Assembly (NCBI GenBank): GCA_039654915.1
Contig: CM077596.1
Span: forward strand, 48,110,501 to 48,174,500
From: Aquilaria yunnanensis
Taxonomy: Eukaryota; Streptophyta; Magnoliopsida; Malvales; Thymelaeaceae
Reading direction: 5' to 3'
DNA: 64,000 nucleotides
Shown: in pieces, positions 22,345 through 33,300 of the stretch
Numbering within the stretch: position 1 is the first letter of the stretch
Layout: the number at the start of each line of letters is the position of its first letter
Made by a program: the position numbers and the translations under genes
The notes under the pieces: model-generated
Database searches by the model: none
What the model was told of the DNA's origin: nothing
What the model saw: only the letters and a program-made list of their open reading frames with translations

Positions 22345-22950
22345 TCACACGGTGTCGAACTCCCGGATGAGTTTTGCCACCAGTTCATGGTATTTTGCCA
22401 AGGTTGGGTCCTTTGCCCCATAGTCTCCATAGTCTCCCGCCGTTTGGCGTACCACCAGCTGAGAATCGCTGTGAGCTTTCAGGTTCCTTATGCCAATTTT
22501 TCTGGCCAGGCGCAATCCTGCTATGAAGGCTTCATATTCCGCCATATTGTTGGTGGCATCAAAGTCGAACTTGATAGCCTTCATCACTTCTAGGCCTTCA
22601 GGACCCCTGATGATCACACCAGCTCCCTGGTGTCCGGACCCCGAGGCTCCGTCAACATGCAAAGTCCATTCGGGATCACCTTCGCCAGGATCCGGGTGGC
22701 TGTCCTCGGTGGTTGGTACTTCGGCGATGAAGTCTGCCAGTGCTTGAGCTTTTATGCCTTTCCGAGGTTCGTAAGCGATGTCGTGTTCGCCAAGCTCTAT
22801 ACACCACTTGGAGAGCCTTCCGAAATGATCCACCTTCCTCATGACATCCCGAAGTGGTAGACTACTTCGGACGATGATAGGGTGAGCCTGAAAGTATGGT
22901 CGTAGCCTTCTCCCTGCCAGCACCAAGGCATATATAGCTTTTTGCAACAA
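22345..22950 (-). pseudogene. Element A RNase H region (with archaeal-type RNase H)
   Basis: This is the RNase H part of pol, which degrades the RNA strand of the RNA-DNA hybrid. The first ~70 residues are the end of the regular RNase H and connection (LQKAIYALVLAGRRLRPYF). From about residue 90 follows a second RNase H with the acidic residues in WTLHVDGASG, NNMAEYEAFIAGL and KAHSDSQLVV. A second, archaeal-type RNase H is a hallmark of the Tat lineage. The frame is the same as reverse transcriptase and integrase, cut on both sides by in-frame stops (TAA near 23018 and TGA near 22339). Confidence 0.82.
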
Positions 22951-23019
22951 AGGATACCTGATTTCGGCGCCGTGCAGGGATTTGCTTACATAATAGACTG
23001 GCCACTGCTTCGCCTCCTC

Positions 23020-24510
23020 TTATTTCACAAGGACCGAGCTCACAGCCTTTTCCGTGACGGCAAGGTATAACACAAGTGGCTCTCCTACGCGAGGTTGTCG
23101 CAGGGTGGGCAGGCTGGCTAAATAGACTTTAAGTTCTTCCCAGGCTCTTTGGCAGTCTTCGTTCCAAGGATAATCATTATTCCTGAGGTTGTCCTCCTTT
23201 TTTGCTGCCTTGGTGAGGACTTTGAAGAACGGTCGACACCTGTCTCCATACCTGGAAATAAACCTGCTAAGAGAGGTTATTCTTCCGGTGAGTCTCTGCA
23301 CATCCTTTATTGTGGCGGGAGTTCGGAACTCTAGCAAGGCCTTGATTTTTTCTGGGTTAGTATCAATGCCTCTTTCTGATACCATGTACCCAAGGAATTT
23401 TCCCGAGGCTACTCCGAAGATGCATTTTTCGGGATTGAGACGAATCCCGAAGGTTCTGAGCTTGTGGAAGGTTTCCTTTAGATCTGCGACGTGGTCGTCA
23501 GGCAGTTTGCTTTTGACTATCATATCGTCAACATACACTTCCATGTTTCTCCCTATTTGGTCGTTAAAGACCTTGCTCATCAACCTTTGGTAGGTGACTC
23601 CCGCATTTTTAAGCCCGAAGGGCATTCTGACGTAGCAGTATGTTCCTCCCTCGGTGATAAAGGCGGTTTTTTCCTCATCTTCGGGGTTCATCCTTATTTG
23701 ATGATACCCGCTGGAGGCGTCTAAGAAACTTAGGAGCCCGTATTCGGCTGTTGAGTCTACCAATTGGTCTATCGGTGGGAGAGGGTATGAGTCTTTTGGG
23801 CAAGCATCGTTCAAGTTTCTGAAGTCGATGCACATTCGGAGTTTACTGCTTCCTTCTTTAGTGGCGATAACCACGTTGCTCAACCATTCAGGGTATTTGA
23901 CCTCCCTGATGACACCAGCGTCTAACAAGCGCTGCACTTCGGTTTTGACAAAGTTACTTTTATGGACCGAGGTGCTCCGTTTCTTTTGCCGGACAGGTTT
24001 TGCCCCGGGATTAACTTTGAGGTTGTGGTGTATGATGCTAGGGTTTATCCCTGGCATGTCGTTCGGCGAGTAGGCAAATAGATCTTTATTTTCCAGTAGA
24101 AAAGATACAAGTTTTTTCTTGTCACGTTCGGCCAAGCTCTTCCCCATTCGGGTAGATTGACCTAGGGCAAGTTCTACTGTTTCCGTTTCCACTTTCGCGG
24201 GATTTTCTTCCTTGCCTTTCTCTGGTGCCTTTACCTCCATTGCTTGCGCGAAGTTGTTTGCTAGAGCCTTTCGTGTTTTGACGAACACTTTCCTTACTTC
24301 GCCTTGATCTATGCAGATCTCTTCATCTCCATCCTTGGTGGCGAAAGTGACTGTTAAGTACTTGACATCAGGGCGAATGTGCAGGTTTCCCTGTGTCTGT
24401 CTTCCAAGGACGGCGTTGTACGATGAAAGGACATCCATAACGATGAACCTTGCCATTGTGGAGGCGTACAACTCTGCTGTCCCATTCACCGAAGTCCCTT
24501 TCAGCATCAA
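23020..24510 (-). pseudogene. Element A reverse transcriptase region
   Basis: The 496-codon frame holds the linker after protease and the reverse transcriptase: WLSNVVIATKEGSSKLRMCIDF, SFLDASSGYHQI, MPFGLKNAGVTYQRLM, the catalytic YVDDMIVKS and FLGYMVSERGI. The start of the RNase H connection (PWNEDCQRAWEELK) follows. The active-site YVDD is intact. The first Met at 24510 is not a real start, because gag, protease and reverse transcriptase should be one polyprotein. A frameshift separates it from the protease around 24550, and an in-frame TAA near 23018 cuts it before RNase H. Confidence 0.87.
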
Positions 24511-24551
24511 AGAGAGATTGATCCACCCGAGGACGGGTAGTTCGGACGGAC

Positions 24552-24962
24552 CTACCCGAAGGTAGGCGAGGTAACGGGCTTGAGGTCGCTGCTAGATATA
24601 CCCAACCTCGGTAGCAAGTGTGAGAACAGGACGTCGGCATTCGATCTGTCATCGAGCAGCACTCTTTTGACGTCCCAGTTTCCTATCCTTGCTGTAATCA
24701 GCAGCTGATCATCGTGGGGAAAGATGACGGTGGATCCATCCCTGCGGGCCAGCTTCTTTGCCGGATTTTGATAGTCCATGACTGCTATTTCTTTGGCCTT
24801 CCTCTTTCTTTCCGAGGATGGGAGCCCCGTCGTGATTGTCTGTATTACCCCTGCCGGAGGTGGAGGTCGCCTCTTCGGACTTCGGTTTCTTCGCCTATCG
24901 GAGTCATAATCCTCATCTTCGGCCTTTTCTTCCTCATCTTTCCTTCCCTTCGGGGAAGGCAT
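24552..24962 (-). pseudogene. Element A protease region, active-site glycine lost
   Basis: The 136-codon stretch begins with a charged, Arg/Pro-rich spacer and then enters the aspartic protease. The active-site motif is usually D-[ST/N]-G-[SA]; here it reads VLLDDRSNADVLF, with Arg where the Gly should be. The flap region is lost because the frame ends at 24552 and continues in another frame to the reverse transcriptase. It is in the same frame as gag, separated by one TAG (24981-24983), where a Tyr codon is the likely ancestor. Confidence 0.8.
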
Positions 24963-24980
24963 CCGCAGATACCGTCGAAG

Positions 24981-26491
24981 CTAGCCCAGTTTTATTAGCG
25001 ACTCTATGTACTTTTTTAGTTGGAAGCAATCTTCGGTGTCATGCCTGTGGTCGCGGTGAAACTGGTTGAACTTCTTTATGTTTTTCTTGTTGTCAGCGGT
25101 CATGGCCCTTGGCCGCTGAATCTGCGCCCCCTGCCTTTCCATTGTCATGAGGATGTTTGTTCGTGTAGTGTTCAGGGGTGTGTAAGCTGGAAATTTCCTG
25201 CCCCGCATTCTCCGAGGTCGGCCTGGTTGTTCGGTTGAATGCCGAGTTTGCTGGCTGGATCCTTCGGCTCGGGCGTGATCGGACTTCGGCCCACCCATTC
25301 TCAGCTCCTCGGCGGTTATGTATTGTTCCGCCCTTCGGTAAAATTCGCCGAAGGTGTCTGGGGGGTCTTTAGAGAACTCGTAAAACAACTGCGAGTCCCT
25401 CCGAAGACCCCGCGTCATGGCTAAAATGCGTATTTCGGGCCGAAAATCCGGGACGCTCAAAGCTTCCCTGTTAAACCTTTCGACATAGTCACGGATGGTT
25501 TCTCCATCTCTTTGCTCTATGTCGAACATCTGTACAGGCATGTTCGCCATTGGCCGACTTCCGATAAATTGCTGTATGAAGGCCGTGGATAACTCATGGA
25601 ACTCCGAGATGGTTCCTGGGGCCAATGAGTTATACCAGGCTGTTGCTGGCCCAGCGAGAGTGACCTCGAAACATTTGCACAAGGTAGCGTTGTCGGCACC
25701 GTGCATCATCATGCTGCGTCTGTACTTGGTCAGATGGGCCTGTGGATTAGTACGGCCATCATAAGTTTCCAGCCGAGGTACTCTGAAGTCACCTGGCATG
25801 GCTGCCTCAGCTACATCTTGGGTGAATGGGGACTCGTCCCCACAAAAGGTTCCAGACAGCCTAGTCCAGACAGGTTTGCAGGCCACCTATTTCTCCACTC
25901 TGTCCAACCTGGCCAATATCTTCTCCATAAGGACCGTGGCGCTTGGTCCTTCTTTTGGGAGAGGGGATTGTCGGTGCCTCTTCGGAGAGTGAGTTCGGCG
26001 CTGAGGGGATGGGGACCTCGCCTCAGGTGACTGGCTCCTCCTGTGTATGATTTTGGGTCGTCTTGACCCTACTTGTCCCGCGAGCCGTGCCCCGAGGGGC
26101 ATGTTTTCCGTTGAAGACTCCTCCGTGGGTCCCCACATCCGGAACTACGATGGGTTGGTTTGGGACTTTTTTCCCGAGGGTGTGTTGGCGAAGGAGGCCT
26201 TCGAGCTTCGGCTTGTTGCGGCCACCTTTGGTCTATTTGTTGTGTCATTTCAGCCACAACTGAATGTTGAAAGTCGCGCAGAAAGCTCCTGGTTATGACC
26301 AGAGGATGCTCTTCCTCAGGCGTGGAAGTCCCTGGGAGGGCTTGCTCGGTGGCCGGTTGGACTTCAGGCGCGGACGGGGACCTCGGGAGTCCCTTGTCCT
26401 TAGAACGCTGAGTCTCAACGACGGTGACCCGAGGATGGTTTCCCACAGGCGACGCCAAATGATGCCCAGAGACATCTTCACTGGAAGGCAT
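24981..26491 (-). pseudogene. Element A gag region
   Basis: Gag is the capsid-forming polyprotein part. The best-preserved section is 25886-24981 (301 codons), with the retrotransposon gag core (RLETYDGRTNPQAHLTKY, TLAGPATAWYNSL, AFIQQFIGSRP, ETIRDYVERF) and a C-terminal FHRDHRHDTEDCFQLK, which lacks the Cys that usually begins it. Upstream frames (26138-25887, then 26491-26069) supply an Arg/Ser/Pro-rich N-terminus. They are joined by an in-frame TAG after LDRVEK and by a frameshift near 26070-26138. The likely ATG at 26491 (MPSSEDVSGHH) lies inside the LTR, so the frame crosses the LTR end and the primer-binding site. Confidence 0.8.
26440..26459 (-). promoter_or_regulatory. Element A primer-binding site
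   Basis: Directly after the minus-strand LTR end GGGCATCA comes TTTGGCGTCGCCTGTGGG. It resembles the TTGGCGCC-type primer-binding sites of plant Ty3/gypsy elements, with one likely substitution. Confidence 0.6.
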
Positions 26492-27226
26492 GGTGACTTC
26501 CGGGAGGACTTCCTGTGAGGGAGAACGTCTGGAGTTGAAGTTTCCCAGGGGAACGTGCCTGAAAAACTCAGAGAAGAGGATTAGGAGGTCCCCGGGGTGT
26601 TTTTCTGGGGAGGAGCCTCCGACGCCCAAGTCAGTGTCCTGTCAGAAAATGAGAGAGGAACGCTGAGGGGTAAAAAAGGCCTTGCCTGTTTGTGTTTTCT
26701 CAAATAGAGGAGTCTGTTCTCTCATCCCCCCCTTTGCCCAGGTTTATTTCCTGATATTTATAGGAGTATTCAGCTCATTCAGATCGTGGCATGTGTCTGG
26801 TCAGATCTTTCCTGAATTTCTGGGCGTAGGGGACAAATAGCTGGCGGCAGGTTTCTTGAGCCTTGAACCGAGACAGGTTGTGACGAGACCTGGACGGCGC
26901 CAGTGTGTCAAGTCTTCGTTTGAGGTGACATGTAGTGTCTGTGGGCGGTATGTCAGAGGCTCCTTAAATGCTCATGCCGTACTCCCGAAGTCCCTAGACG
27001 AGGTTGTCTTCTGGCGCGGACAATGCCCCTTCGGGAAATATGCCCGTAGTTCGGGGAGTTCCCTGGTTCAGGGTTCCGCCTTCAGGCAGATCTTCTTCGG
27101 TTTGCAATAGCTAATTCTTTATTTCTGAAGGCATTCTGTTTAGTACCTCAGGGGGTTAATAGTGTCCTCGGGTTTCTTAACGCCCCAAGTTCGGGTCAGA
27201 TAGAAGCGATAGACCTTCGGCTATCA
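26460..27226 (-). repeat. Element A right LTR (5' LTR)
   Basis: This is the full 767-bp LTR with TGAT...ATCA inverted ends. A minus-strand TATAAATAT box is at 26754-26762. Its outer end joins directly to the broken end of B's pol frame: the last codons of B read QPI and the stop TGA is the first three bases of this LTR. Confidence 0.88.
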
Positions 27227-30200
27227 AATAGGTTGCTCCAATGACTTTTCTTGGCCCTCCATTCTAGATAAGTGATAGGCCACAAGGTTTTCACATCCCT
27301 TCTTGTCCTTGACCTCTAAGTCAAATTCTTGAAGCAAGAGAATCCATCTTATGAGTCTTGGCTTGGCATCCTTCTTGGTGAACAAATATTTAATTGCTGC
27401 ATGATCAGTGTGCACCACAACCTTAGAACCCACAATATAGGATCGAAACTTATCCACTGCATATACCACCGCCAAAAGCTCCTTCTCCGTTGTGGTATAA
27501 TTTAGTTGAGCTCCATCTAAAGTCTTGCTAGCATAGTAAATCACCCGAAAAAACTTGTCCTTTCTTTGCCCCAACACCGCCCCCACGGCGAAATCGCTAG
27601 CATCACACATAATTTCAAACGGTTCCTCCCAATTGGGTGGAATCACCACCGGCGCACTAACCAATTTCTCCTTCAAATTCTTAAATGATTCCAAACACTT
27701 TTCATCAAAGTGAAATAGCACATCCTTCTCAAGCAAATTGCATAATGGCTTAGCAATCTTGGAAAAATCTTTAATAAATCTCCGGTAAAAACCGGCATGC
27801 CCTAGGAAACTTTTCACTCCTTTTACATTGGAGGGTGGTGGCAATTTTTCAATAGCTACAATCTTAGCTCTATCCACCTCCATGCCTTCACAAGAAATTT
27901 TATGCCCAAGTACTATTCCCGATTTAACCATAAAATGGCATTTTTCCGAATTCAAGGCTAAATTAGTTTTTTGACATCTCTTCAAGACAAGGGCTAAATT
28001 ATCCAAACATGCATCAAAGGAGTCGCCAAAAACAGAAAAATCATCCATAAATACCTCCATGCACTTCTCCACCATATTAGAAAATGTGGCCATCATACAT
28101 CGTTGAAAAGTTGCCGGAGCGTTGCAAAGTCCAAATGGCATTCTTCGAAAGGCATATGTGCCCCAAGGACTAGTGAAGGTCGTCTTCTCTTGATCTTCCG
28201 GTGCTATAGCAATTTGATTGTACCCCGAATAACCATCCAAGAAGCAATAAAACTCATGTCCCACCAACCTATCCAAAATTTGATCAATAAAAAGGAGGGG
28301 GAAATGGTCCTTTCGGGTAGCCTTGTTGAGCTTCCGGTAATCAAAGCACACCCTCCATTTGGTAACCAACCTAGTAGAAATCCATTCATTGTTATTGTTG
28401 CCCACCACGGTTGTACCACCTTTCTTCGGCACCACTTGCACCGGACTCACCCATGGAGAATCCGAAATTGGATAAATAATGCCGGCATTGAGCAATTTCA
28501 CAATCTCTTCTTTGACCACTTCCTTCATCTTTGGATTTAACCTTCTTTGAGCTTCAATGGAGGGTTTAAAGTCATCTTCCATAAGAATTTTATGCATGCA
28601 AATTTCCGTGCTAATTCCCTTGATGTCGGAAATAGACCAAGCTATTGCCTTTCTATGATCCCTCAACACATGAATCAACTTTTCTTCCTCCAAAGGGGTT
28701 AAAGTAGATGAAATAATCACCGGGAGAGAATCCTCCTTGCCAAGATACACATACTTAAGATCTTTTGGTAATGGTTTCAACTCCAACTTGAGCTTTTCCT
28801 TGGAATCACAAGACAAAAGTTGTTCTACCCTTTCTCCTTGAAGTTGCACTTTCCCATAAGAATCAAGAGTTGTTAAAATACCCAACACATCATGATCTTC
28901 CTCACTACATGCTTTTTCGCACACTAGTGCTCTTCCAATAGGATCCTTTATAAGTAATACATCTCTTTTTTCCTTAATGCAAGAATCAATCACATCAATC
29001 ATGTAACACTTGGGCAACTCATCATCAATAGATTTCATGGCTTGAGCAAGATTAAAAGTAATTTCCTCATTATTAGCTCTCAAGGTGAGATTACCTTTTT
29101 CCACATCAATGACGGCCTTCCCGATAGTAAGGAATGGTCTCCCAATTATAATCGGCATGTTTCGGTCTTCCTCCATATCCAAAACTACAAAGTCTACCGG
29201 AAATATAAACTTGCCAACTTTGACCAAGACATCCTCCAACACACCTTTTGGAAAAGTAAATGACCGATCCGCCAATTGGAGGCAAATAAATGAAGGTTTC
29301 ACCTCTCTAAGGCCAAGACTCCTACAAATGGACAAGGGCATCAAGTTAATACTAGCCCCAAGATCGCACAAAGCCTTGTCACAATGGAAAGACCCTATAT
29401 CAAGGGGTATCGTAAAACTCCCCGGATCCTTGAGTTTTTGGGGCATCTTCCTTTGAATGACAGCGGTTGCTTCCTCTTTCATTAAAATGAGTTCGTTGTC
29501 GAGGAACTTTCTTTTCTTGGTAATCAACTCCTTGAGGAACTTGGCATAAGAGGGCATTTGATTTAATGCTTCCAAGAAAGGGATATTAATTTCCAATTTC
29601 TTGAAAATTTCAAGAAACCTCATAAAGTGAGTGTCCTCCTTCTTGGGCTTGAACCTTTGGGGGTACGGAAGGGTAGGCGTGTGCTTGGGTGCTTCCTCCT
29701 TGTCGGGAGCATTTTTAGCTTTAACTTTTGAGCTATCTTCCTCGCTTGAAGGGGGTGGCTCTTGGAGAGGATATTCTTCTTGAATGGGTGGCTCCTTAAC
29801 TTGCGTTACCACATTCTTACCACTTCTAAGCATAATAGCTTGGCAAGACTCCCTTGGGTTGACATCCGTATCACTAGGTATGAACTTGCCCTTTTGAAGT
29901 TGCCTCATAGAAGTTGCAAGTTGGCCCATTTGAGTTTCCAAATTCTTGATGGATGCTTGAGTATTAGCTTGCATAGTCTTCATTTCATCCTCCAATGCCC
30001 CAATCTTCTTGTTTTGGCCACTTGCCATCCCCCTCACTTCTTGCATGAATTCTCCCATCATGCCCTTCATAAATTCTTTCAAAGATGCTTCCGTTTCGTT
30101 AGAATTCTCACCTAATGGTTGCATAGCGCCTTTGGGGTTAGAGTAATTGAATCCTTCATATTGACGGTTCCTTGGGAAGAAATTCCCTCCTCTTTGCTTG

Positions 30201-30307
30201 GGTGGGTAAGGATTCCGGTAACCCACAAAATTTACATCTTCCACATCATCTACATCCTCACTAGCCATGGCTTGTTGCAATTTCCCTTTTTCTTGATTTT
30301 TCGTCAA
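27227..30307 (-). pseudogene. Element B gag C-terminus, protease, reverse transcriptase and RNase H, truncated by A
   Basis: About 1027 codons remain open. The order is a gag C-terminal part with a helical segment (ETQMGQLATSMRQLQKG), and a protease with motif ALCDLGASINLMPLSI and a second block NMPIIIGRPFL. Then come the reverse transcriptase (WRVCFDYRKLN, FLDGYSGYNQI, MPFGLCNAPATFQRCM, catalytic FMDD) and RNase H (EIMCDASDFAVGAVL, YYASKTLDGAQLNYTTTEKELLAVV, VVHTDHAAIKYL). FMDD in place of YxDD is usual for Athila. The frame ends exactly where A's LTR begins, so the integrase that should follow is gone. Frame differs from upstream gag. The first Met is not the native start. Confidence 0.88.
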
Positions 30308-31266
30308 CCATGCTAGTGAGTGCCGAAAGTTGAGCTTGGAGGGACGTATCTTTGTTTACCTCATACAATCCACTCCCTTTCCTTGGGATCCATTTTTCGC
30401 TAAGCTCAAGACTTTTAGCCATGTTGTTCAATAGCTCAAAACATTCCTCCACATCTTTCAACAACAAGAAACCACCGGCGGCAGCATCCACTTGCAATCG
30501 AGTGTTCAAACTCAAACCATTGTAGAAAAGATGAAGTTGGTGAGCTTGATCAATATCTTGAGTGGGTACCCTCTTCACCATCCTCTTGAAACGCACCCAT
30601 GCCTCCGCAAGTGACTCCCTTTCATTTTGCCTAAATGCCAACAATTCATTCTTAAGCTCAAACGCTTTTTGAGATGGAAAGAATTTCCGAATAAATGCAT
30701 CATATAACTCTTGCCAAGTATGAACCGAAGTAGGCTCCAAATTCTCAAACCATTCCGATGCTTCATCCACAAGAGAAAATGGGAAAAGTCTCATCCTTTT
30801 CGCATCTTCACTTACACCATCCAAATCAAAAGTATCACATAAACAAACAAACCTCTTGATATGGTTGTTTGGATCTTCATCAAGGGTCCCTCCAAATAGA
30901 TGTGCTTCCACCAATTGGAGAACATGGCTAGGAATCACAAAAGCTTGCCCTCGAAGCGGCACCAGTCTTATCATATTATCATGGTCTTCCACCCTTTGAG
31001 GTCGAAAATAATCAAGTACCGGCCTTCCCCTTCTTCTAGCACCATTTCCATTGTCCATTACCTCCTCAACTCCATTGTGATCCATGGACATTTCTTTCTC
31101 GTCCAAGGTTCCTCAAGTCATCTTCTTGGTTCCCATCCATGTTGACGGAATCGAAGGTACTAGTATCGCCTTCTTCAATCACCTTACTTCTTACCCGAAG
31201 TTCTCGCAAGCTTCCCTTAATTTCTAGATCAAGTGGTAACACATGAGAACAAGAGCTCCGGGTCAT
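30261..31266 (-). pseudogene. Element B gag N-terminal region
   Basis: The gag N-terminus begins near 31266 (MTRSSCSHVLPLDLEIKG), shifts frame near 31100, and continues as a 281-codon frame from 31106. That frame carries the gag core: LFGGTLDEDPNNHIKRF, DEASEWFENLEP, ELYDAFIRKFFPSQK, ESLAEAWVRFKRM and LHLFYNGL. A second frameshift at about 30290-30307 separates it from the downstream gag-pol frame. Athila gag-pol is normally one frame, so at least two frameshifts inactivate it. Confidence 0.83.
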
Positions 31267-31381
31267 GCACTAGATGTACCTACAAATTGACAAGAAGGGA
31301 GCACACCAATTATGAGAACTAAAATCAAGTAAACAAGAATAACCAAATTTTTTTCTAACAAAGACAAAAATCAAATCAAAA

Positions 31382-31400
31382 CTCCCCGGCAACGGCGCCA
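31382..31400 (-). promoter_or_regulatory. Element B primer-binding site (tRNA-Asp type)
   Basis: The minus strand reads TGGCGCCGTTGCCGGGGAG, the primer-binding site usual for Athila elements and attributed to tRNA-Asp. It is separated from the LTR end (31408) by seven bases. Confidence 0.88.
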
Positions 31401-31407
31401 AAAACTT

Positions 31408-32759
31408 TGTTGTCAAAATCAAGAGTTTATCAATTTAACCCTCAAAAACCCGCAAGCGAACGGAATCGTTGTGTACTTAGAAGTAATTAAGGGTATTGTC
31501 CCAAGAGAGTTTAGTGATTCTATCTAGATTCAAATATCAAAATTGCTCAAGCTACTTAACTCTAACAACACAAGAAAAGTGACTCTAAAGAAGGTGAAAG
31601 GTACTAAAGAGAGAACTTAGAATAAAGGTGACTACCTCTCTAGGATTCCATTCCTACCCATTGCTACCCAAGAAAATTGGTCCCCAAGTATGATGTTCCA
31701 TGTGTGGTAGAAAAGATCTCACATCAAGAACCTCTCTCTCAAGATGGGTCTTTGCTCACCCTCCACTAACTTGGGATTTACTCAAGCTCCAACTTAACTT
31801 AAGGTGGTTGAAGAACTAAACCTCTTTTGATTCCTAGTGTTCACTTAGATTATCTCTAATTTAAGTTAACACTATGCCCCTTCCATTCCTCTTTGTCACC
31901 CATAAAACCTTTCTCAAGGATTTAATGGACTAGTGCATTAGACATGGTGGCCTACCATTAATCAAACAATAAGCACAATGCAAGGAACAACACAATAGAA
32001 CTCATCCATAAACACAAAACAACTTCATTAAGTAACAAGGGAAGGAAAGTCACCCTAGAGAGGTAAAGTGATCTACTCACAATCCATAGCCAATGTCATC
32101 AACAAATCCATAACAACAATATCCACGAAAATCATACAAATCAAAATAGAGAAGAGAGGAAACCCAAGAAACCCCCTCGAAGATTGTACTCCCAAGATGA
32201 ACAATCCTACTTCCAACTTCCCAAAACGCCTCCAAAATGATCAATAGGCCTCTAGATGGGTCAAGATCAAAATCAGCCAAGAAGCCCCCTTTGGACTCTT
32301 TCTTATCTTCTATTTATACCCCCTCTTCATTCCAGCCCTAAAGGGATAAGTATCACTTCTTCCCAGCCAGTTCATCAGGTGGAAATAGTGGGGGACCATA
32401 AAAAACGCGAGCTTTTGGCAAAACAGAGCAGCGCTGGCGACGTGGGTCGAGTTCTGGCGACGCGTCGCCAAATGACCAAAATGAACTCAGAATGCTGATA
32501 ACGTTGGCGACGCGTCGCCAACCTTCACAACTTCTGGTGACGCGTCGCCAACCTTCGTCTTTGCACTTCTCCTGCGTCCCTCGTCCAAATGCCGTCCCAC
32601 TCGAGCTTGCTTCTAATGCCCTGTCCGTAACACTTGACCAAACCTGTAATGAGCCAAAGAACCAAGAAGAACTAAGACAAAGAAGGAAAAGTCAACAGAA
32701 TTTGGCGGTCAAAGTTGTCAAAAGGTCAACACTTTGACCGTGGATTTATGCACTTAACA
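31408..32759 (-). repeat. Element B right LTR (5' LTR)
   Basis: The length of 1352 bp is identical to the left copy. A TATAAATAG promoter box lies on the minus strand at 32310-32318. The palindrome GGCGACGCGTCGCC occurs at 32456-32469 and 32506-32519, and with one changed base at 32536-32549. Confidence 0.9.
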
Positions 32760-33034
32760 TGAGGGTGTCCATATGTGGCCTTGAAGTGCTTCTATGATAG
32801 ATGACAGCAAGTTCTACTGATGAACTTGTGGTTGAGAATTTTCATACATTAGAGGGGATGCAGTTTGTAAAAGTTATGGTGATGAAATAGTTTAACGGAG
32901 CCCCTAGCTTCAATTGTGGATAAGTATAACCAGGATGATATGTTTGAAGGTGCTGATGGTCCTTTGGCTTTATGCTAAGGTATCTGGTATACCTGAAACA
33001 GAGTATATAGTTGTTGCTTAAGTCTGCCATATGA

Positions 33035-33300
33035 CTATTTCAAATGTTGATACTGAAGCATGTTGTATATGATTGAGAATTTATGGGAAGGGAAAGTATT
33101 GAAATTTGCCTGCCGAGAACCACTAATACGATTATGCAAAGGACCAGGGAGAACCAGCTGCATTGAGTCTACGTCAACATTTTCTGTTCTTGAATCCAAA
33201 TTGAGGCTAGGCAATAATTGACCTAATGCTGCTTGTTGGGTGTTTGGTCCCCCAGAAAAAGAAGACACAAAATCGTGTTGCCAGTTTCTCAGCCACCTTG
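33035..33300 (-). pseudogene. Unidentified exon-like open stretch in element E
   Basis: The minus strand is open for over 80 codons and reads like real protein: WLRNWQHDFVSSFSGG, followed by a QQAALGQLLPSLNLDSR-like segment and an MQLVLPGPLHNR segment. I do not recognise the family. It is not a retroelement domain I know, so it could be a captured host exon or an unfamiliar internal gene of E. Confidence 0.35.

Larger units (their letters stand above)
13861..27226 (-). mobile_element. Element A: Tat-lineage Ty3/gypsy element with antisense gene, nested in B
   Basis: The right LTR (26460-27226, 767 bp) starts TGATGCCC and ends GGCTATCA on the plus strand. It is followed internally by a primer-binding-like TTTGGCGTCGCCTGTGGG on the minus strand. 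The left LTR (13861-14534 plus 17421-17499) lacks the outer 15 bp of the repeat and is split by solo LTR C. Between them, on the minus strand, lie gag, protease, reverse transcriptase, an archaeal-type RNase H and integrase, then a 90-bp tandem repeat. A spliced gene on the opposite strand fills the rest up to the polypurine tract at 17500. The RNase H type, the extra antisense ORF and the gag sequence place it in the Tat lineage. It is inactive: multiple stops, frameshifts and active-site changes are visible. No target duplication survives on the left. Confidence 0.88.
8155..32759 (-). mobile_element. Element B: Athila-like Ty3/gypsy element, interrupted by element A
   Basis: The two LTRs are 1352 bp each (8155-9506 and 31408-32759), with TG...CA ends and a perfect TGAGG target duplication (8150-8154 and 32760-32764). 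Reading on the minus strand from the right, the order is 5' LTR, primer-binding site (31382-31400), gag, protease, reverse transcriptase and RNase H. There the coding frame stops at the insertion point of A (27226/27227). Left of A come an untranslated spacer, an env-like ORF, a long 3' region, a polypurine tract and the 3' LTR. Integrase is missing. By eye the LTRs differ at about 22 of 1352 positions (~1.6%), so the insertion looks young for this locus. Confidence 0.9.
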
